Shown here one piece after another: positions 24,766 to 36,341 of a DNA stretch of 64,000 bases. Origin of the DNA: Pagrus major (lineage: Eukaryota; Chordata; Actinopteri; Spariformes; Sparidae); contig NC_133232.1 in NCBI RefSeq assembly GCF_040436345.1, positions 25,760,315 to 25,824,314 on the forward strand, given 5' to 3'. The notes under the pieces are model-generated. The model made no database searches. It worked only from the letters and a program-made list of their open reading frames with translations, and had not been told where the DNA came from. The position numbers and the translations under genes are program-made. How positions within the stretch are numbered: the stretch's first letter is position 1; each line of letters starts with the position of its first letter.

Positions 24766-27150
24766 ATGGGAGACAAAGGATTTTCAGCGCTTCGTCCGAT
24801 CTTCTGCTTCGCTTCCATCTTTTTAACGCTGCACCTCGTTAATGGAGACCTGAGCTATTCTATTCCAGAAGAGATGAAACGCGGGTCTGTTATTGGAAAT
24901 ATAGCCAAAGATCTCGGTCTCGATCTGAGGGCCTTATCTTCACGAAAGGTCCGTGTTGATTTCGAGGGGACTCAAAAGCGTTACTGTGACATTAATCTGA
25001 GTACCGGAGATTTGATCACATCGGAAAGAATGGACAGAGAAAGCCTTTGTGGCAAAAAACCCTCGTGTGTTGTGAAAGTAGATCTGGTGTTGGAAAATCC
25101 TTTGGAGCTTCATCGACTGAGTCTTCATATTCAAGATGTAAACGACAACTCACCAAAATTCAAAAAGAATTTGATTGAAATGGAAATAAGCGAGTCAGCA
25201 GACAAGGGTAACCGCTTCTCTATACAGGAGGCCCATGACGCAGATATAGGTCAAAATGCTGTTCAGAGGTACAATCTACAAAAGAATGACAACTTTATTC
25301 TCGCTGTTGACAGCAACAAGGTTGAACTTGTACTAGAGAATACACTTGATCGAGAAAAACAAGAAGAGATTAATTTACTCCTCACCGCTCTAGATGGTGG
25401 CTCTCCGCAGAGATCAGGTACTGTAGTCATACACGTCACTGTGCTGGATGCTAATGATAACGCCCCAGTGTTCAGCCAGGCCGTTTATAAAGCCAGTCTG
25501 CCTGAAAACTCTCCTCCAGATACCATTGTGATTACTGTTAGTGCTACAGACGCAGATGAAGGAGTGAATGGAGATGTAACGTATGACTTTGGCCACGTGT
25601 CTGATGACGATGTAAATGTTTTTTCTATCGATCCTAAAACGGGAGAAATCAGAGTAACTGGAGTGATTGACTTTGAAGAAAGTAGTTCTTTTGAAATGAG
25701 AGTGGAAGCTGAGGATGGTTTAGGACTAACTTCTTACGCCAAAGTTATAATAGATGTTACTGATAAGAATGATAATGCACCAGTGATATACCTGAAATCA
25801 CTGACTAACCCCATACCTGAGAACGTGTCACCTGGTACAGAGGTGGGCATCATTAACGTGCAGGACAGAGACTCAGAGAGTAACGGACAGGTCCGCTGCT
25901 CCATTCAGCAAGGAGCCCCTTTTAAGTTGGTTCCTTCTATTAAAAACTATTATTCTCTGGTGACCACGGGACAACTGGACCGTGAACTAGTGTCTGATTA
26001 CAACATTACAATCACTGCCACTGACGAGGGCTCTCCACCTCTGTCCTCCTCTAAAACTGTTCAGTTATCTGTAGCAGACATCAACGACAACCCACCTGTG
26101 TTTGAGGAACAGTCGTACAGCGCATATGTGAGTGAAAATAACAAACCTGGCTCCACTTTATGTTCCGTTACTGCTCGAGACCCCGACTGGAGACAAAACG
26201 GTACAGTGATTTATTCTCTGTTACCCGGTGAGGTGAACGGTGCCCCGGTGTCCTCCTATGTGTCTGTTAACGGAGACACGGGGGTGATCCACGCTGTGAG
26301 GTCGTTTGATTATGAACAGTTCAGGAGTTTTAAAGTGCAGGTGATGGCCAGGGACAACGGTTCTCCTCCTCTCAGCAGCAACGTGACCGTCAGTGTGTTC
26401 GTATCGGATGTGAATGACAACTCTCCTCAGATACTGTACCCCGCCCCGGAGGGCAACTCCTTCATGACCGAGCTGGTCCCCAAAGCTGCACACGGAGGCT
26501 CTCTGGTGTCCAAAGTGATAGCGGTGGACGCGGACTCCGGACAGAACGCCTGGCTGTCCTATCATATAGTGAAATCCACTGATCCGGGACTTTTCACTAT
26601 TGGTGTCCACAGCGGAGAGATCAGGACACAGCGGGACATTTCTGAATCTGACAGCATGAAACAGAACCTTATTGTGGCAGTGAAAGATAACGGACAGCCC
26701 TCTCTCTCTGCCACCTGTTCCATGTATTTACTTATTTCTGATAACTTGGCTGAGGTGCCAGAACTGAAGGACATTTCTTATGATGAGAAGAATTCCAAAC
26801 TGACCTCTTATCTGATCATCGCGCTGGTGTCTGTGTCCACCTTTTTCCTGACCTTCATCATCATCATCCTCGGTGTGAGGTTTTGTCGCAGGAGAAAGCC
26901 CAGACTGTTGTTTGATGGAGCAGTCGCCATCCCCAGCGCTTATCTCCCTCCTAATTACGCAGACGTTGACGGCACAGGAACTTTACGCAGCGCTTACAAC
27001 TATGACGCATACCTGACAACAGGATCTAGAACCAGTGACTTTAAGTTTGTGACATCTTATAATGACAACACACTGCCTGCTGACCAGACTCTGAGGAAAA
27101 GTCCATCAGACTTCGTTGATCCGTTCGACGATTTAGAGACTTCTGTAGAG
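24766..27150 (+). CDS. pcdhg: Gamma-type protocadherin variable exon 1
   Basis: A neuronal type I membrane cadherin that mediates homophilic recognition at contacts between neurites. The exon encodes 795 residues: signal peptide 1-27 ([11 protein letters not shown]...LVNG), then [10 protein letters not shown] opening EC1. Calcium-linker motifs close the repeats: DVNDNSP (about 124), DANDNAP (228), DKNDNAP (332), DINDNPP (437) and DVNDNSP (547); EC6 follows. EC1 has the clustered-protocadherin CGKKPSC loop. The span is about 685-709 ([20 protein letters not shown]), followed by RFCRRRK and a stub ending DDLETSVE. The ATG is chosen because MGDKGF recurs in exons 1-5; the frame is open upstream to 24538 but has no ATG there. 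The donor is GAG followed by GTAAGA in phase 0, with constant exons expected beyond the window. Gamma rather than alpha is inferred from its position downstream of the alpha constant exons. Confidence 0.93.
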
Positions 27151-28333
27151 GTAAGACCTGTTCAAAGTATTTCACTGGTTACAATTAATTTTTGTTTGTT
27201 TATTGAATCCTTTCATTGTCTGTCTGGCTGCAGCATGTGTTAACATCTTTAAATTTTAAATAAATTGCTTTGGTAGTTAAAGACAAGGTTTTGCATAATT
27301 ATGGGAGATATTCGTCCTTCTGGTGACTGCTAGCCTCGTAAATGACGTCAGTAAATGAACACATATATATTTTTGCTATCACTACCTCAATGCCACGTGA
27401 CTACTTGTTGTTTTTCTGTTTAACGCCTTCTTCACTCCCCCCCCCTCCCCTGTTGTACACAGATACTGTATATGTCAACTTTGTCACCCCTTCCTTCAGA
27501 AAGATAGTCTTTGAATATGATTCAATGGCAAAATATGGTCTTAATAATTTAGCTCCTTGCTTTTGTTGAGATGCTATTTGTGGATTATCTTCAATTAGAC
27601 CAGTTCACTATTTAGTACAACAAAATCATTCTTGACGAAGGAGTTGGTTTAGCCTGGTCTCTGCCGGCAGAGACCCTGAGCTTCACGCGGATACACATAG
27701 TAGAGCATTTTTACGAATGTAGCTGGCAAAGAATAACCTTTTTGTAAAACAAGCGTTTTGCGCAGTTTGTCAGGAGTCTCACTTTAACTTTTTACTGCAT
27801 GTGTCATCGAGTATCACATATCAGCGAGTGGTGAATACATTGTTCCCATGTCTAAGTCAGCCAAACAGTGGCTGTCGGTTTAGGTGTTGGAAAAAGTCAA
27901 TATTTAATTTTATTACCCTGTCTCTGTCATTAGCTGAGTCAAAGAGAACTGACGAAAAGACCAACACATCGTTCAATATCTTTTTGCTATCAGCCTTATA
28001 AGATCCAAAGTTTTCTATCCATGGTGCTGAAGTTCTCCTCAGGCGCTCAGGCACGAATGCAGCCGGATATGTATTTTTCTTCTCCTTAATATTGTCTACT
28101 TTTAAATAATGGAGCGATCAACAGCCCTTTCACATCATAATATTTTATATTAAATACAATTATTGTGTTGGTGACTGTTAGTGTTTTACTCTACGAATAT
28201 AACGCCTTTATTTCTTTTCAACGAACGATTTGCCATACATGAACAGTTCATTTAAACGTGTGTAACTATTATCTAAATATTTTCACACTTTGTGAGAGAA
28301 TAAGTATTAGATATCAGTGTGAAGATAAAAAAT
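27151..28333 (+). other. Intron/promoter DNA between exons 1 and 2
   Basis: The first 150 bases after the donor closely match those after exon 2, and the block with GGTTTAGCCTGGTCTCTGCC near 27646 recurs near 31458. So exon plus spacer was duplicated as a unit of about 3.8 kb. Besides the RE1 site I see no feature; short frames here are not genes. Confidence 0.8.
28011..28031 (-). promoter_or_regulatory. RE1/NRSE-like site upstream of exon 2
   Basis: The right half CCATGGTGCTGAA is intact but the left half is weak, giving 16 of 21 positions (CTATCCATGGTGCTGAA at the core). It lies 0.3 kb upstream of the CSE. Confidence 0.65.
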
Positions 28334-28390
28334 GACTCATGGTGTCGCTGTTGGCTGACAGAAAATTTGCATCCACCACTCCACCCACTA
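28334..28390 (+). promoter_or_regulatory. Promoter CSE and C-rich box, exon 2
   Basis: GACTCATGGTGTCGCTGTTG followed by GCTGAC, then CCACCACTCCACCCACTA at 28373-28390. The spacing between the two boxes is the same as for exons 3 and 4 to within a base or two, so both are probably part of one core promoter. Confidence 0.85.
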
Positions 28391-28563
28391 CTGCTACATA
28401 GATATCAGCTGCGGATTTTCCAGAGAAGAAAAGCTTACATTTCCGACTGTATTGTATCGTCCACACTGCTCTAAAGTTGGATTATTGCGTGTTTTTGGAC
28501 AGCTTTTTTTTCTTCGCACTGGAAAATCATTTCCACAAGCTGAGGACGAGGTTTTGTGTCAGG

Positions 28564-30948
28564 ATGGGAGACAAAGGATTTTCAGCGCTTTGTCCGATCT
28601 TCTGCTTCGTTTCTTTGATTGTAACGATGCAGCTCGTTAATGGAGACCTGAGCTATTCTATTCCAGAAGAGATGAAACGCGGGTCTGTTATTGGAAATAT
28701 AGTCAAAGATCTTGGTCTCGATCTGAGGGCCTTATCTTCCCGAAAGGTCCGTGTTGATTTTAAGGGAACTCGTAAGGTGTACTGTAACATCAATCTTAGT
28801 ACCGGAGATTTGATCACATCGGAGAGAATGGACAGAGAAAGCCTTTGTGGCAAAAAACCCTCGTGTGTTGTTACGGTAGATTTGGTGTTAGAAAATCCTT
28901 TGGAGCTTCATCGTCTTAGTCTTCATATTCAAGATATAAACGACAACTCACCAAAATTCAGAGAAAATTTGATTGAAATGGAAATAAGGGAGTCAGCTGA
29001 AAAGGGTACCCGCTTCTCTATCGAAGAGGCCCATGACGCAGATATAGGTCAAAATGCTGTTCAGAGGTACAATCTACAAAAGAATGACAACTTTATTCTC
29101 GCTGTTGACAGCAACAAGGTTGAACTTGTACTGGAGAATAAACTTGATCGAGAGAAACAAAAGGAGATTAATTTGCTTCTCACAGCTCTAGATGGTGGCT
29201 CTCCGCAGAGATCAGGTACTGTAGTCATACACGTCACTGTGCTGGATGCTAATGATAACGCCCCAGTGTTCAGCCAGGCCGTTTATAAAGCCAGTCTGCC
29301 TGAAAACTCTCCTTTAGATACCATAGTGATTACTGTTAGTGCTACAGACGCAGATGAAGGAGTGAATGGAGATGTCACCTACCATTTCGGCCACGTATCT
29401 GATGAAAATGTAAATGTTTTCTCTATTGATCCTAAAACGGGAGAAATCAGAGTAACTGGAGGGATTGACTTTGAAGAAAGCAATTCTTTTGAAATGAGAG
29501 TGCAAGCTAAAGATGGTTTAGGACTAACTTCTTACGCCAAAGTTGTAATAGATGTTACTGATAAGAATGATAATGTACCAGTGATATACCTGAATTCAAT
29601 GACTAACTCCATACCTGAGAACGTGTCACCTGGTACAGAGGTGGGCATCATTAACGTGCAGGACAGAGACTCAGAGAGTAACGGGCAGGTCCGCTGCTCC
29701 ATTCAGCAAGGAGCCCCTTTTAAGTTGGTTCCTTCTATTAAAAACTATTATTCTCTGGTGACCACAGGACAACTGGACCGTGAACTAGTGTCTGATTACA
29801 ACATTACAATCACTGCCACTGACGAGGGCTCTCCACCTCTGTCCTCCTCTAAAACTGTTCAGTTATCTGTAGCAGACATCAACGACAACCCACCTGTGTT
29901 TGAGGAACAGTCGTACAGCGCATATGTGAGTGAAAATAACAAACCTGGCTCCACTTTATGTTCCGTTACTGCTCGAGACCCCGACTGGAGACAAAACGGT
30001 ACAGTGATTTATTCTCTGTTACCCGGTGAGGTGAACGGTGCCCCGGTGTCCTCCTATGTGTCTGTTAACGGAGACACGGGGGTGATCCACGCTGTGAGGT
30101 CGTTTGATTATGAACAGTTCAGGAGTTTTAAAGTGCAGGTGATGGCCAGAGACAACGGTTCTCCTCCTCTCAGCAGCAACGTGACCGTCAGTGTGTTCAT
30201 ATCGGATGTGAATGACAACTCTCCTCAGATACTGTACCCCGCCCCGGAGGGCAACTCCTTCATGACCGAGCTGGTCCCCAAAGCTGCACACGGAGGCTCT
30301 CTGGTGTCCAAAGTGATAGCGGTGGACGCGGACTCCGGACAGAACGCCTGGCTGTCCTATCACATAGTGAAATCCACTGATCTGGGACTTTTCACTATTG
30401 GTGTCCACAGCGGAGAGATCAGGACACAGCGGGACATTTCTGAATCTGACAGCATGAAACAGAACCTTATTGTGGCAGTGAAAGATAACGGACAGCCCTC
30501 TCTGTCTGCCACCTGTTCCATGTATTTACTTATTTCTGATAACTTGGCTGAGGTGCCAGAACTGAAGGACATTTCTTATGATGAGAAGAATTCCAAACTG
30601 ACCTCTTATCTGATCATCGCGCTGGTGTCTGTGTCCACCTTTTTCCTGACCTTCATCATCATCATCCTCGGTGTGAGGTTTTGTCGCAGGAGAAAGCCCA
30701 GACTGTTGTTTGATGGAGCAGTCGCCATCCCCAGCGCTTATCTTCCTCCTAATTACGCAGACGTTGACGGCACAGGAACTTTACGCAGCGCTTACAACTA
30801 TGACGCATACCTGACAACAGGATCTAGAACCAGTGACTTTAAGTTTGTGACATCTTACAATGACAACACGCTGCCTGCAGACCAGACTCTGAGGAAAAGT
30901 CCATCAGACTTCGTTGATCCGTTCGACGATTTAGAAACTTCTGTAGAG
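28564..30948 (+). CDS. pcdhg: Gamma-type protocadherin variable exon 2
   Basis: 795 residues with the same domain layout as exon 1 and the nearest relative of it: signal peptide [15 protein letters not shown]...LVNG, EC1-EC6, span at about 685, and an identical tail DDLETSVE. The likeness runs past the donor (GAG followed by GTAAGA at 30949) into the intron. Its own changes include KVYCNINLS in EC1, [19 protein letters not shown] in EC2, [10 protein letters not shown] and [13 protein letters not shown] in EC3, [20 protein letters not shown] at the EC3/EC4 border, and KSTDLGLF where the others have DPGLF. An in-frame extension upstream to 28477 has no ATG. Exons 1 and 2 probably arose by a recent unequal crossover. 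Confidence 0.93.
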
Positions 30949-32134
30949 GTAAGACCTGTTCAAAGTATTTCACTGGTTACAATTAATTTCTGTTTGTTTA
31001 TTGAATCCTTTCATTGTCTGTCTGGCTGCAGCATCTGTTCAACTTTAAATGACATTTTTTGGTATTTAAAGACAAGGTTTTGCATAATTATCGGAGATAT
31101 TCGTCCTTCTGGTGACTGCTTGCCTCGTCAATGACGTCAGTAAATTAATACATAGCCTATATATATTATTTGCCATTATTACCTCAATACCACGTGACTC
31201 CTTACTTGTTGTTGTGACTCCTTACTTATTTTTCTTTTTTAACGCCTTTTTACTTTCCTTTCCCCCGAGTTGTCCACTCATATATGTCAACGTTGTCACT
31301 TCTTCCTTCAGAAAGATAGTCTTTGTATATGATTCAATGGCAAAATATGATCATAATAATTCAGTTCCTTGCTTTTATTGAAATGCTATTTGTGGATTAT
31401 CTTCAATTAGACCAGTTCACTATTTAGTACAAGAAAATCATTCGTGACGAAGGAGTTGGTTTAGCCTGGTCTCTGCCGGCCTCACGCGGATATGTACACA
31501 TAGTAGAGCATTTTTATGAGTGAAGCTGGCACAGAATAATCTTTTTTTAAAACAAGCGTTTTGCGCAGTTTGTCATGAGTCTCACTATTACTTTTTACAG
31601 CATGTGTCATCGAGTATCACTTATCAGCGAGTGGTGAATACATCGTTCCCATGTCTAAGTCAGCCAAACTGTGGTTGTCGGTTTAGGTGTAAGAAAAAGT
31701 CAATGTTTAATTTTATGACCCTGTCTCTGTCATTAGCTGAGTCAAAGAGAACTGACGAAAAGACCAATCAATATCTTTTTGCTATCAGCCTTATAAGATC
31801 CAAAGTTTTCTATCCATGGTGCTGAAGTTCTCCTCGGGTTGCTCAGGCACGAATGCAGCCGGATATGTATTTTTCTTCTCCCTCATATTGTCTACTTTTA
31901 AATAATGGAGCGATCAACAGCCGTTTCACATCATAATATCTTATGTTAGTTACAATCATTGTGTTGGTGACTGTTACAGTGTTGTACTCCACGAATATAA
32001 CGCCTTTTATTTATTTTTTCAACGAACTATTTGCCATACATGAACAGTTCATTTAAACGTGTGTAACCATTATCTAAATATGTTTACACTTTGTGAGAGA
32101 ATAAGCATTAGATATCAGTGTGAAGATAAAAGAT
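30949..32134 (+). other. Intron/promoter DNA between exons 2 and 3
   Basis: Near-copy of the spacer between exons 1 and 2, with small indels and one short internal duplication (GTGACTCCTTACTT near 31194 and 31215). The RE1 site near the end is the only regulatory motif I recognise before the CSE. Confidence 0.8.
31806..31826 (-). promoter_or_regulatory. RE1/NRSE-like site upstream of exon 3
   Basis: Same 21 bases as the site of exon 2 (16 of 21 positions of the REST consensus), at the same distance from its CSE, as expected of duplicated spacers. Confidence 0.65.
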
Positions 32135-32190
32135 GACTCATGGTGTCGCTGTTGGCTGACAGAAAATAGCCATCCACCACTCCACCCACT
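32135..32190 (+). promoter_or_regulatory. Promoter CSE and C-rich box, exon 3
   Basis: GACTCATGGTGTCGCTGTTG followed by GCTGAC, and CCACCACTCCACCCACTA at about 32173-32190. Confidence 0.85.
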
Positions 32191-32353
32191 ACTATATCAG
32201 CTGCGGATTTTCCACTGAAGAAAAGCTTACATTTCCAACCGTATTTTATCGGACACACTGCTGTAAAGTTGGATTATTGCGTGTTTTTGGACAGTTTTTA
32301 ATTCTTCGCACCGGAAAATAATTTCCACAAGCTGAATGCGTTTTTGTTTCAGG

Positions 32354-34738
32354 ATGGGAGACAAAGGATTTTCAGCGCTTCGTCTGACCGTCTGCTTTGC
32401 TTCTTTCTTTGTAACGCTGCAACTCGTTCATGGAGATCTGAGCTATTCTTTTCCAGAAGAGATGAAACGCGAGTCTGTTATTGGAAATATAGCCAAAGAT
32501 CTTGGTCTTGATTCGAGGACCTTATCTTCAAGAAAAGCCCGTATTGATTTTAAGGGAACTCGTAAGGTGTACTGTGACATTAATCTGAATAACGGGGATT
32601 TGATCACATCGGAGAGAATTGACAGAGAAAGCCTTTGCGGCAAAAAACCCTCGTGTGTTGTGAAAGTAGATCTGGTGTTAGAAAATCCTTTGGAGCTTCA
32701 TCCACTGAGTCTTCATGTTCAAGATGTTAACGACAACTCACCGAAATTCAGAGAAAATTTGATTGAAATGGAAATATGGGAGTCGGCAGAGAAGGGTAAC
32801 CGCTTCTCTATCGAGGAGGCCCATGACGCAGATATAGGTCAAAATGCTGTTCAAAGATATAACCTACAGAAAAACGATAACTTTATTCTCGCTGTTGACA
32901 GCATCAAAGTTGAACTCGTACTGGAAAATAAACTTGATCGAGAAAAGCAAAAGGAGATTAATCTGCTTCTCACAGCTCTAGATGGTGGCTCTCCTCAGAG
33001 ATCAGGTACTGTAGTCATACACGTCACTGTGCTGGATGCTAATGATAACGCCCCAGTGTTCAGCCAGGCCGTTTATAAAGCCAATCTGCCTGAGAACTCT
33101 CCTTTAGATACCATTGTGATAACTGTTACTGCTACAGACGCAGATGAAGGAGTGAATGGAGATGTGACGTATCACTTTGGCCACGTATCTGATGAAGATG
33201 TAACTGTTTTCTCTATTGATCCTAAAACGGGAGAAATCAGAGTAACTGGAGTGATTGACTTTGAAGAAAGTAGTTCTTTTGAAATGAGAGTGCAAGCTAA
33301 AGACGGTTTAGGACTAACTTCTTACGCCAAAGTTATAATAGATGTTACTGATAAGAATGATAATGCACCAGTGATGTACTTGAATTCACTGACTAACCCC
33401 ATACCTGAGAACGTGTCACCTGGTACAGAGGTGGGCATCATTAACGTGCAGGACAGAGACTCAGAGAGTAACGGACAGGTCCGCTGCTCCATTCAGCAAG
33501 GAGCCCCTTTTAAGTTGGTTCCTTCTATTAAAAACTATTATTCTCTGGTGACCACAGGACAACTGGACCGTGAACTAGTGTCTGATTACAACATTACAAT
33601 CACTGCCACTGACGAGGGCTCTCCACCTCTGTCCTCCTCTAAAACTGTTCAGTTATCTGTAGCAGACATCAACGACAACCCACCTGTGTTTGAGGATCAG
33701 TCGTACAGCGCATATGTGAGTGAAAATAACAAACCTGGCTCCACTTTATGTTCCGTTACTGCTCGAGACCCTGACTGGAGACAAAACGGTACAGTGATTT
33801 ATTCTCTGTTACCCGGTGAGGTGAACGGTGCCCCGGTTTCATCCTATCTGTCTGTTAACGGAGACACGGGGGTGATCCACGCTGTGAGGTCGTTTGATTA
33901 TGAACAGTTCAGGAGTTTTAAAGTGCAGGTGATGGCCAGAGACAACGGTTCTCCTCCTCTCAGCAGCAACGTGACCGTCAGTGTGTTCGTATCGGATGTG
34001 AATGACAACTCTCCTCAGATACTGTACCCCGCCCCGGAGGGCAACTCCTTCATGACCGAGCTGGTCCCCAAAGCTGCACACGGAGGCTCTCTGGTGTCCA
34101 AAGTGATAGCGGTGGACGCGGACTCCGGACAGAACGCCTGGCTGTCCTATCACATAGTGAAATCCACCGATCCGGGACTTTTCAGTATTGGTGTCCACAG
34201 CGGAGAGATCAGGACACAGCGGGACATTTCTGAATCTGACAGCATGAAACAGAACCTTATTGTGGCAGTGAAAGATAACGGACAGCCCTCTCTCTCTGCC
34301 ACCTGTTCCATGTATTTACTTATTTCTGATAACTTGGCTGAGGTGCCAGAACTGAAGGACATTTCTTATGATGAGAAGAATTCCAAACTGACCTCTTATC
34401 TGATCATCGCGCTGGTGTCTGTGTCCACCTTTTTCCTGACCTTCATCATCATCATCCTGGGTGTAAGGTTTTGTCGCAGGAGAAAGCCCAGACTGTTGTT
34501 TGATGGAGCAGTCGCCATCCCCAGCGCCTATCTCCCTCCTAATTACGCAGATGTTGACGGCACAGGAACTTTACGCAGCGCTTACAACTATGACACATAC
34601 CTGACAACAGGATCTAGAACCAGTGACTTTAAGTTTGTGACATCTTACAATGACAACACACTGCCTGCTGACCAGACTCTGAGGAAAAGTCCATCAGACT
34701 TCGTTGACCCTTTTGAAGACTTGGATGCTTCTGTTGAG
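32354..34738 (+). CDS. pcdhg: Gamma-type protocadherin variable exon 3
   Basis: 795 residues: signal peptide [15 protein letters not shown]...LVHG, six cadherin repeats, one span, stub ending EDLDASVE before GAG and GTAGGA at 34739. It belongs with exons 1, 2, 4 and 5 by EC1-EC3. Its own EC1 features are [13 protein letters not shown] and [16 protein letters not shown]2 has [11 protein letters not shown] and EC3 has ITVTATD and [10 protein letters not shown]. Inside the homogenised half it carries VFEDQSYS (shared with exons 7 and 8) and LFSIG (shared with exon 6), which its EC1-3 relatives lack. An in-frame ATG 18 bases upstream (32336) would add MRFCFR, but MGDKGF is the conserved start. 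Confidence 0.93.
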
Positions 34739-36110
34739 GTAGGAGCCATTCAAAATTCTTCGCTGGTCACATTGCATTTTCGGGCTTGTTTGTCGAATTC
34801 TTTAATTGCTTTGATTTTATTGGGTGCAAAAACAAACAAACAAACAAACAAAAAACTGTGCATAATGGAGTAAACCTTCCTTTTTCTGGTTACTGCTACG
34901 TCAGTTATTGATTACTCCTTTTTGCCATTTGTCACTCAATACCACGTGACTCCTTATTTGGTGTTTACGTGTTAAACGTGTTCCCTGAATTTTTTCCTAC
35001 GTGTTCACCCATAGGTGTCGACTCATTCAGTCCCTGTCTCAGAATGATACATTTTATATACGATTTGTTGACAAATTGTTCTGTCTTAATCGTTATTTCA
35101 GTTCGCTTGTTTAACTAAGCTGCTAGTTGTGGATTCTCTCAAGTGAGACTACTTTGCTATGAAAACAACATCATTCGCAAGCAAGGGCTTACTTCAAATG
35201 GATTTTTTTCAGCAGAACAGCTAGATCTCATGGGAAATTGTATAGTGACCTGAATATTTCTATCTCAAAAGCTGAATTACAAGTGAAGCTGTCACCGAAT
35301 TATAATTTTTTTTAATCAAGTGTTTTCTCCATGCTCTCGTGAGTTTTCACTTTCATTTATCACGCTGTAAAACAACTTTTCAGTCATCAGAATGTCCCGC
35401 TGATCATTCATTATCAGCAAGTGATGCAAATATTGCTCCGATTTCTGAGTCAACTTAACTGTAGGTGGCTTAAGGGTTAGGTGCAATGTTAAGTTAAAGT
35501 TTACAAGCTTGTGCCATCTGTCCTTTCATATCCAAAGGCATCTGTCCATGGTGCTGAAACACTCCTCTGGCTCTCCTGGAGATTTTTGTCTTGTCATCCA
35601 TGTTGTCTGCATTGAAATAATGATACTATTTTATATGTAATTAAAAGTTTCGATTGTTGTAATTTAACTAACTGTCCCAGGTCATTGTCCTAATATGGAG
35701 CGCTCCACAATAGTTTTATATTACACTATCTCATGTCACACTACTATTGTGGTGTTGGTGACTGTTAGTTTTGGACTCAAAGTTTAGTTATCCTTCTCTT
35801 TCGGAGGCTCATACAGTACTATTTGTTTTCTTAACTCATATAAAGCAAATTTTAGACAGCAAGGTTAAAGGTAGTATATTTCTAAAGCTTATTGAACTCT
35901 GTTGAACTGGGGAGAAGAACAGTTACATCTCCAAAACTGAGCCAGTGCTAACGAACATAACGTCTTTGTGTTTTTTCTTTTTTTTTTTTTTAGAAAGAGA
36001 AATGCTTATCTCACATGAACGGTTCACTTAAACGTGTACATTTTATCTTAATGTTTTTTCCACCCTTTGTGAGAAAATAATTATTGCATACTAGTGTGAA
36101 TATGAAAAAT
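34739..36110 (+). other. Intron/promoter DNA between exons 3 and 4
   Basis: Only the parts next to the exons resemble the other spacers; the middle is diverged and AT-rich, with an (AAAC)n run at about 34829-34852 and a T-run at about 35978. The RE1 site at 35538 is the only motif recognised. Confidence 0.75.
35538..35558 (-). promoter_or_regulatory. RE1/NRSE-like site upstream of exon 4
   Basis: 18 of 21 positions, with the full core CTGTCCATGGTGCTGAA. It lies 0.55 kb upstream of the CSE. Confidence 0.8.
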
Positions 36111-36167
36111 GGCTCATGGTGTCGCTGTTGGCTGACAGAAAATAGGCATCCACCACTCCACCCACTA
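36111..36167 (+). promoter_or_regulatory. Promoter CSE and C-rich box, exon 4
   Basis: GGCTCATGGTGTCGCTGTTG followed by GCTGAC, and CCACCACTCCACCCACTA at 36150-36167. Confidence 0.85.
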
Positions 36168-36341
36168 CTACTACATAGATATCAGCAGCAGATTTTCCAC
36201 TGAAGCAAAGCTCACATTTCTGACCGTGTTTTATCGTTCACACTGTTGTGAAGTTGATTATTGCGTGTTTTTGGAGAGCTTTAATTTCTTTGAACGGGGA
36301 CGTATAATTTCTACAAGCTGAGGACGCGGATTTGTGTCAGG

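Noticed and set aside
26221-26610. Antisense frame of about 129 codons (MDTNSEKS...), repeated with small changes opposite nearly every variable exon, and a 70-codon one opposite EC6.
   Set aside because: They recur only because the sense sequence is homogenised; there is no independent codon signal, promoter or domain. They are shadows of the cadherin frame.
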